From Anticarsia gemmatalis (Eukaryota > Arthropoda > Insecta > Lepidoptera > Erebidae), in contig NC_134749.1 of assembly GCF_050436995.1 (NCBI RefSeq), positions 10,992,001 to 11,056,000 on the forward strand: a stretch of DNA of 64,000 nt. The letters are read 5' to 3'. Under the pieces are notes generated by a model. The model made no database searches. It worked only from the letters and a program-made list of their open reading frames with translations, and was not told the DNA's origin. This document shows positions 57,101 to 64,000 of this stretch, one piece after another. A program made the translations under genes and the position numbers. Each line of letters opens with the position of its first letter. Positions within the stretch are counted from its first letter, which is position 1.

Positions 57101-57207
57101 GCGCTCGTAGATGAAGTGATCATTCGTTAATAGGTGGGTTAAGCAACCTCAACGCGGACGTTTCTTGGATGGGTAGCCGGTTTGTTATATTTAAACTAAG
57201 CGTCTGT
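57101..57207 (-). mobile_element. Repeat family F2, other-end fragment
   Basis: GCGCTCGTAGATGAAGTGAT, GGTGGGTTAAGCAACCTCAA and CGTTTCTTGGATGGGTAGCC. It carries the end of the family missing from the copy 500 bp to the left, so the two may be halves of one broken insertion. Confidence 0.55.
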
Positions 57208-58360
57208 TTTTTTATTATACTATTTTATTGAGTAACTGATAAATATTTGAAATGCAGTCTATATTGCCTTATAAATATATTATTATGAAGCAGCAATCGC
57301 AAATGTTCGCGAACCTTTAAATAAATTGTCTTTCGCATATCATTGAAGCTGGACATTGATTTAATCTTCATCAAAAAACTGACGTAACATTTATACACTA
57401 TGTTTTGAACAATTGCTTGGTTAACCGCAGGTAACGTAGGAGCAGGTAGCAAAAGGGTCACGTACTTGCATTCTTAGCATATTTGCATTACAACGAAGCA
57501 TCGCACGCAACGTTTAGGAAACTGACCATTAGTATACTCATGATGTCAGCAATCCTCGTAAGCCAACTTTGATAGGAAAATTGTGAGTTTGTTTAATGAA
57601 AATCTACTGAAAAAGCATATTCAAGGGCAGATCTGGAATTATTAGAGCGCTTAAAAACAAGATAAAAGCCACCTTTCCTTAATCCATGATTCTGATTACT
57701 CAGTACTCACCTCATCAATTATTAGTTTAGTGGTCACGTGAATAATCTACTCGTAAAAATACTTCATTTGCTTTAAAAGTTAAAAATTAACACAAATATA
57801 ACACGTATTTTATTCCCAAAGGTGTAGAGAGAGGTATATGAAATACATCCACGTTTTGCTATTAACAATATTAGACTCACGTAAGAGGGTGCAAGCCTAT
57901 TGCTTTTTACCGGACACGCTATCAAACTCCAAGCTAATATTGATAAATATTATAACAAAATTTATACAGACTTATATCACTTTCCCTGACCAGAGAATCG
58001 AACTTGAGACCTCAATCGTATAAATTACTAACTTCACCACAGAGGTGTTAAGTTAAACAAACAACATCGAAACTGTAGCGTAGCGTTTAAATTTGAAGGC
58101 ATGCAGCCACCTACATCAACATTGAACGGTAATATTGAAACATTTGTGTACCCGCTGCAGGTGAGCCGGCGTTAGATAATGTAAGTAGAACACATTATTA
58201 AACATGCAAACACACACAAAGCAAGCCTTACTCATAACTGCCGCGTTTTAAATATTTCAGGTTATGTTTCTGATCATTCTATTCTACTAATATTATAAAT
58301 TCAAAGCTTGTGAGTCTAGATTAATCATTGTACGTTTTACTCTTGCATATTTTTTTTTTG
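57208..58360. other. AT-rich spacer, no gene seen
   Basis: A lone donor-like CTGCAGGTGAGCC at 58156 has no open exon before it. Otherwise nothing. Confidence 0.4.
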
Positions 58361-58665
58361 TCTAGCCTTTCTCAACTTTGTAGGAGTCGGCTTCCAGTCT
58401 CACCGGATGTAGCTGAATACCAGTATTTTGCTAGGGGCGACTGCCTACCGGACTTCCTCAACCTGGTTACTTTGTTAATAACACGATACCACGGGTGAGA
58501 CTGATTGTCAGACTTTCAAGCTTCTGGCTATTGGAAACGACTATCAAAGATCTTTGGAAACGACAGCTAGGACCGACAATTTAGCGTGCCTTCCGAGACG
58601 CAGAGAACTCGATACGAGTAGTATGGTCACCCATCCGAGGAACAACCTCGGCAAGCGTGACTCAA
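58361..58665 (-). mobile_element. Repeat family F5, longest copy
   Basis: Starts with CTAGCCTTTCTCAACTTTGT, TAGGAGTCGGCTTCCAGTCT and CACCGGATGTAGCTGAATAC, then AACGACTATCAAAGATCTTT, TGCCTTCCGAGACGCAGAG and AGTATGGTCACCCATCCGAG. The upstream part overlaps in wording with F2 (GTCACCCATC, CTTCCGAG), hinting at a shared ancestral LINE-tail module. Confidence 0.65.
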
Positions 58666-59055
58666 CCTGAGTAATGATGAATGAACAAGATAATTAGAAA
58701 TTATCAGATTACGGCCAACATATGCACCTCGTCAATCAACGTTGCCAGCAATATATTGCCGTGGATTTATTACTTTTTCATACGAATGTTGTACAAAATG
58801 TTCGCATGGACGCCCATGAAACATTGTAAGAGTAATTAAAACAGCTTGGCCATTCATTGCGATGTTTAATGACAAATTGCTTTGCGCCCAATAGGTGATG
58901 AAGAGGTTTATAGTGACCGAATATTAAGACATAAATACAAGTTTAGTATTTTTTAAGTGAAAAATAAAATAATATCGACTATTGTCTAACTATAGAGCAA
59001 GAATCCTCTTGTAATTAAAGAGATATTAGGAATTGAGTCCACTTTTTTTATTAAA
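58666..59055. other. AT-rich spacer, no gene seen
   Basis: No supported feature. Confidence 0.35.
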
Positions 59056-59185
59056 CTGTTTCTCCACTACTGCTGGCCAAGGGTCTTCTCCCGAAATGAT
59101 GGCAAAAGTCCATTACGCTGGCAATGCGCTAGCTGAGGATATTGCATTTCTTCAAAAACTGTGTTAAAGGTATGCAAGGTTTTAT
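59056..59185 (-). mobile_element. Repeat family F4, diverged copy
   Basis: CTCCACTACTGCTGGCCAAG, GGTCTTCTCCCGAAATGATG and AAGGTATGCAAGG; head missing and internal deletions. Confidence 0.5.
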
Positions 59186-59658
59186 TACGAGTCCACATTA
59201 AGTAATATTAAGTAGCATAACTATTTCTTTTGCCCTACTATTTTATATGCAAATAAATAATCATCACAATCATTGAAATAAGGGCCAATTTCTCCATAGT
59301 TAGATAACTTTATTCAATGGGTCACTATAATGTTTCGCAACATACCTATTTTTAATTTTAAGTATACACTTTCTTGTGAAAATACTCTATACGAATGGTG
59401 CCCGAAAACATGCCTCCATTAAAACATTACTTTATATACCAAGATATTTAAATTCTAAGTGGATAACTAACTAGCTATCTAAAGTCTTTATTCCGAATTA
59501 AAATAAATGTTAAAGTATTCACAAAACCATGAAGTAACTATCTACTTATTATAACTAAGCAGTCATAATTTACTGTAAACAACGGCACAGCACTTAATCT
59601 ATGCATGTACGAATTCAGTCTCGGCATTTGTTTAAACTACAAAGCTTCCATACATCTA

Positions 59659-59885
59659 ACTAGAGGCCGCCCGCGACTTTGCTTGCGTCACAAGAGAGAA
59701 TAGGTCATAATTTTCCCCCTTTTTGTAACATTTTTTACTGGTACTCTACTCGTGTTGGTCGTAGCGTGATGTTATAATAAACAGGCTATCCAACACTAAA
59801 ATAATTTTTCAATTCGCACGAGTAGTTCCCGAGATTAGCGCGTTTAAACAAACAAACTCTTCAGCTTTATAATATAAGTATAGAT
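59659..59885 (+). mobile_element. Repeat family F1, diverged copy
   Basis: ACTAGAGGCCGCCCGCGAC, TTTGCTTGCGTCACAAGAGA, GAGTAGTTCCCGAGATTAGC and CTTTATAATATAAGTATAGA. Confidence 0.68.
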
Positions 59886-61729
59886 TCTTAGATTCCAGAC
59901 AAAGTTATGACTAACACTCGGTTACGGTCCGGTTGCAGGTACCCACATTAATTGGGCTCTAAACATGTTCTTTACAGACCGTAGAAATATCTAAATATTA
60001 ATATAAATTCACCAATTTAAGGTCAACTTTAATTGTTTGGTAACAGAACACGTAAAGTAACGCCCCAGATTTGGGTATGTTATTTAATTTAATGTCTCAA
60101 TGTGAATTATTGCTTGTTACATATTACGTTGTGTGCAGAGACAAGCTTAGAAACTTTACAATTTAATGTAAACGTCAAAATGTTTTTTTAAAAGAAAACA
60201 TTTGCCTGCAACGTCAATTCATTTTGTAGCTGATAGGCTTTATACATTTTCAAACCTCCCGTTATACAATTATATCGATAACTGCGTCCATTTATTAGCA
60301 ATATTCCGATATCTTGTCTATATTACACAATCTACACATGAAACTTACCTATACACATTACTTTTTCTTCAGACTTCTCACAAACAGTCTACCAATAGAG
60401 TTAGAATTCGTAAATATTGTTATTCGATTCTCCAATTACTTTAATAGGAGCAACAATGTAACCTCATTATGGAGTAAATTACACCTAAACACCAAAATAA
60501 TAACATAATAGATCTTTAGAAACATATAATAGGTTTATTCTCCGTCATTACCGGTGCCGAGAGATGCAGCTCAAACGAAGTCTATCAAAAAACCGGACTA
60601 CATCTCCGAATGATTCATTTATGAGTATTTTCCTGTTAGTCATATGTTTATATCCGTCAGACAATCTCTTTTGGCCCAAACTTTTGTGCATTTCAAGGAA
60701 TTTTCGTTTAATACCAAGGCTTTCTTTTCTTCTCATCGCGAATAGATTTTTTTTAAACTACATCTGTAATAAGTGCTGTAAGTTACAGCATGCAGGATCC
60801 AAAATATTGGGTCTTTCTAATTATTTGGCAAAATATAATCGCCTTTGCGTGATTGCCTCCAGACAAACTTAATACAATCGTTTTTTCTTCCTTGTCCAGA
60901 CGCAGACGGCACTTAGTAAGAACTCGAAGGCAATTAAGCTATTTCTATAACCTATTGCAAGGTCAAGCACCTGCCAAAAAAGCAATGTGTGCTGAATTTG
61001 CCCCGGTATCTTCATCACTTATGAGAATCACGAATGGGAACATTTTACTTGATTTAGCTATCGAAAGATAAACAGGTGCTTCTATGATACGGCTTTTGTA
61101 TCTGATTAAATATTGATGATGTCCTCCTAACCGATATCGGCTACGGCGGTCAGTTTCATTGAAACTGGCCAGCGCTGCAGGTCTTTGTTTATCGTGTCCA
61201 AGTTTGTGCACAATACACAGGTATACACTCTTTATTCACTCTCACAGCCCGGTGGGACGGAAAACCCACACGGCGGGTGAGAGATCCGGCAATTAAATAT
61301 TAAATGAATACCAAAGGATTTATTATCATAAATTTTTCGCAACAGACCTATCTGGAGCTTAATCTCAAGCTGTTTACCTTTCCATAGTGACAATAAACAT
61401 GTCAATATTACGTAACACGTAAAGGTCAGTGGTTCTGCGCATACGCACCGGTCGCCGCAGCAGGCATTGACTCACCCCGAGCACCTGAGTTCGTTAACAT
61501 CACTATTGTAACTATTGTTTTATATATAGGTATTTTTGAAGACTCATGAGATTTCGATTTGCGGTTTTCGAATCCGGTTGATGTTAGATTTGATTTGTGG
61601 TGTTTGATAACCTTAAGTTTGGATATCAATTCTCATTTTAGCTTGCTTAGTTTTCCTTAACTGATTTTCGTTGTTGGAGAAATTAGTCCATATTACGGAT
61701 AATATTTATATATCGGCTGTTATTTTCAA
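59886..61729. other. Spacer with unassigned open frames
   Basis: Overlapping unspliced frames at 60548-60872 (both strands) and 60963-61211 (minus) have ordinary composition but no motif I recognise. At 61246-61291 CAGCCCGGTGGGACGG and GGCGGGTGAGAGATCCGGC belong to a lepidopteran repeat tail. A GC-rich patch at 61435-61495 has a minus-strand donor-like GGGGTGAGTC without an identifiable exon. Confidence 0.35.
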
Positions 61730-61933
61730 AGATCTTTGACAGTCGTTACTAGCAGTCAAGCTTGGAAGCCTGACAACCAGTCTTTCCGTGGGGTATCGTC
61801 TTATAATCCAAGCAAATGGGTTGTGAAGGTTCAACTAGCTATTGCTCTATGTAAAATAGGTACTGGTATCCAGCTGCATTCGGTGAGACTGGAAGCCGTA
61901 TACAACATAGTTGGAAAAAGGCTAGACTGATGA
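61730..61933 (+). mobile_element. Repeat family F5, copy
   Basis: AAAGATCTTTGACAGTCGTT, CCTGACAACCAGTCTTTCCG, TCCAGCTGCATTCGGTGAGA and CTGGAAGCCGTATACAACAT, ending GCTAGACTGATGATTATGG, with the TGATGA-type end. Confidence 0.65.
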
Positions 61934-62966
61934 TTATGGAATATAATCGCTACATTACATACTATTAAAATAAAGAATATACATCTTTTAGTATCAATTG
62001 TATTCATCAACAAAAGCTATGGAAAGTTATCTGCAATTTGCATATAACCCCATTAAGTAATCTATATTTGGACATGTTAAATACAAATTTGGTCATAATT
62101 AGCCACGTGCATTGAGCTGCAATTAAGCCGACTTCTACCAAATATAGCACAAAAGATAGTCTTCAAACTTCATAATGCTATTTATATTCATCCACGAAAT
62201 ATTTCAACGATTAGAGAGTCTAAAATCTATGGCAGTTTCTCTTAAAAACAGTTGCAGTAAGCGCTCGCGTTAAATTGATTTGACTAAAGTAATCCGCGAC
62301 TTGAACGCTTCATTGACCTTAGGGCAGTGTTGAGTCTTCCTCCTACTTGGACTTCTATTTTAGACTATTAGTTTGCCCCGACTTGGCCCGGGTTTTCTAC
62401 AGATAAGTTGCACTTTATATGAAGCTTTGACAATCTGGAGTAACATATCTTTCAAATGGTGATTTTTTTATAATTCGTTCACCGATTTCGAAGATTAGCC
62501 CATGAAAAAACTATCCAATTTTTTGTTTATTTCTTAAATAAGCAACTAGTTCTCTCTTAATACGAGTATAGTAAAGGTTCAGATATTGTTTAGAAATTAA
62601 ATAGTATGATTGAGTAGCTGACTTGTTTATGGAGTTTCGTGGAAGAAGACAAAAGTTGAATTATGGATGTCAGTATCATGAATAGAGAACAATAGACTTA
62701 TGATCGCTGTTACCTGAGAACTCTTTACACAGGTTCGTCAAGACGATATAGCTTGATAACCCTTCGTTTAAGTTAGAACTAAGTTCTTATCCAGTTTGTT
62801 AAGATTGTGAGTAAAATAACACAGCGCGCTTACCGCAAGTACAAGAATACATTTTTTTAAGTATTTTTAAGTTAAAGCTTTCAAAGACAGTTTCCAGTTG
62901 CGAAACACTCAATTCAGTCAATAAATGTAAAAAAGATGTTGTAATGTCAACACTCATTCAGCTTAC
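61934..62966. other. AT-rich spacer, no gene seen
   Basis: Would be the start of the first intron of the minus-strand gene if the 63-kb promoter is real. No feature recognised. Confidence 0.4.
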
Positions 62967-63065
62967 CTGTGAACAACCAACGGGACTCCGGCCACACACT
63001 TCAAACTAACACAACACAACACCTGGAAAACGACTGAACCACTAAACTCACAGAAAACTTGCCGA
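62967..63065 (-). other. Candidate untranslated first exon of a minus-strand gene
   Basis: About 30 bp downstream of a TATAAAAAAA box on the minus strand begins a GC-richer stretch of about 100 bp. It ends in a consensus donor, TTCACAG|GTAAGC. It contains no ATG, as expected for a 5' UTR. The minus-strand coding exons at 10.7, 2.9 and 0.4 kb are the only gene it could serve inside this window. That would imply a first intron of more than 50 kb, which is common in large insect neuronal or developmental genes. The exact start site is a guess from TATA spacing. Confidence 0.4.
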
Positions 63066-63082
63066 ACTAATTACTAACTTAG

Positions 63083-63092
63083 TTTTTTTATA
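63083..63092 (-). promoter_or_regulatory. TATA box of candidate promoter
   Basis: TATAAAAAAA on the minus strand, 25-30 bp upstream of the start of the candidate first exon. Upstream, at about 63180-63240, is a GC-richer stretch containing TGACTGAGTCA, which includes an AP-1-type TGAGTCA core. TATA-like strings are common in AT-rich DNA; what supports this one is the exon and donor directly downstream. Confidence 0.38.
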
Positions 63093-64000
63093 GAATTTTC
63101 TATTATTTATTTCATATATTTCTCGATAACAGATCTCGATTGAATATGTATTGTTATTTTAGCGAGTAAGGCTCCAGCAACTCGACCACTGTGCGGACTC
63201 TGACTGAGTCAGTGACACTGCGCACGTAGCCCCTTCTCTGTCCCACCCTACTTCAACCTGATGAAAAGAGCGAGACGACTAATCATTGGAATGCATCAAC
63301 ATAAAGAAGGTAGTATTGCGTGGGTGTTTCGCTTTCATATCTGGTTTTGTAATGAGTGCGAGAGGGAGATGAATAGTGTTTAGCCTCTCTGAGGTTCACG
63401 GTGAGTATGTACGGCAACGATGCGTAGAAAATATGTGGAAAAATGAGGCTTTCGTTGTTAAGGCGATGTGCTGTGATCTAGGTATTGGTCATACTGTAAA
63501 CTTATCTATAATATGGCATTCAATTCTTTTTCTATTAAAAATATTTAAAAGAACACCTTAGTAACTAAGTTTACGTTCACAGGGTGTGTACTTTTCGTTG
63601 GACGCAAAAATGAGGGTTTTGACGAATAAAAACTGTATAGATCTTTCATTATTTTGACTGTCCGCTAGTATATAAATATATCAAACACTTTCTTCTCAAT
63701 TTTATCGAGAATATTGAGACCCTTTCCGTTTAGGAATCTACTTATTTATTGTAGGTATATTACCAACCTGAAGCCATTTATCAGATAAATGTTACCAAGG
63801 TCGAAATCAAACCTGTAACTCATGTAGCAAATATCATGGTTATAACCTTTTTTAATTACACTTATTATGGTGGATCTCGATCGATATGTTAAGCCAAATG
63901 TTGTCTACGATAAGTACATCCCCTTAACAGTATTCCTTCTTCAACGCAACAGAAAAATAAACTCTACGTAACTAACATAAGGTTTAATTTAGTCTATCAA
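63093..64000. other. Right-edge sequence upstream of the candidate promoter
   Basis: GC-richer at 63170-63260 (CTCTGACTGAGTCAGTGAC, CGCACGTAGCCCC), which may be proximal promoter of the minus-strand gene. Beyond that AT-rich, with an unsupported plus-strand frame at 63376-63561. Confidence 0.35.

Noticed and set aside
58150..58175. Donor CTGCAG|GTGAGCC
   Set aside because: No acceptor-bounded open exon precedes it; an isolated consensus match.
1..64000. Bacterial-type features (operons, ribosome binding sites, riboswitches, origins)
   Set aside because: The repeat content, splice signals and pol III SINEs mark the sequence as insect nuclear DNA.

Overview
This 64-kb window looks like AT-rich nuclear DNA of a moth or butterfly (Lepidoptera). 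The evidence is the mix of interspersed repeats: many copies of a family carrying GACCCGCGCAACTTCGCTTG and ending TATTAGTATAGAT, a family with the signature CTGGAAGCCGACTCCAACAT, a tRNA-headed SINE, and MITEs. A noctuid-type moth is my best guess, but that rests on memory of repeat families and not on a search. There is no operon structure, no prokaryotic gene, no CRISPR array and no complete protein-coding gene. Most short open frames are chance.

The best evidence for a host gene is on the minus strand. Three GC-rich, GC3-rich blocks (10771-10703, 2964-2830, 458-318) each lie between an AG acceptor and a GT donor. Their lengths (69, 135 and 141 bp) are multiples of three, and all have phase-2 boundaries, so they read through in one frame in genomic order. 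The predicted protein is basic and rich in Ser, Pro and Arg. I do not recognise it, and the gene continues off the left edge. A TATA-box promoter with an untranslated first exon ending in a consensus donor (about 63065-62967, minus) and a GC-rich exon-like block at 40.6-40.8 kb (minus) could be promoters of the same gene. On that reading most of the window is the long introns of one large gene.

The rest is a transposon graveyard. 2.5-20 kb: SINE and LINE fragments plus small MITEs. 20.7-21.9 kb: a repeat leading into an inverted repeat with two identical 168-bp arms. 25.1-27.1 kb: a TIR element retaining the acidic C-terminus of an unknown protein, the 3' end of a Ty3/gypsy-like retrotransposon with polypurine tract and LTR start, and two related MITEs side by side. 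30.2-31.3 kb: a duplicated unit with about 650 bp inserted in one copy. 32-37 kb: SINE-rich. 37.9-38.3 kb: a Harbinger-like MITE with a TTA duplication. 41.4-41.9 kb: a hAT deletion derivative with a perfect 8-bp target duplication, inserted in another repeat and still encoding the C-terminal dimerisation domain. 43.0-43.2 kb: a small hAT MITE. 46.1-48.2 kb: a 5'-truncated CR1-like LINE with a 541-codon reverse transcriptase frame. 49-60 kb: more scattered copies.

No new biological system is demonstrated. The points most worth following up are the chain of symmetric exons, the perfect palindrome, the TIR element with the unknown acidic coding end, and the inverted 13-bp flanks of the LINE.
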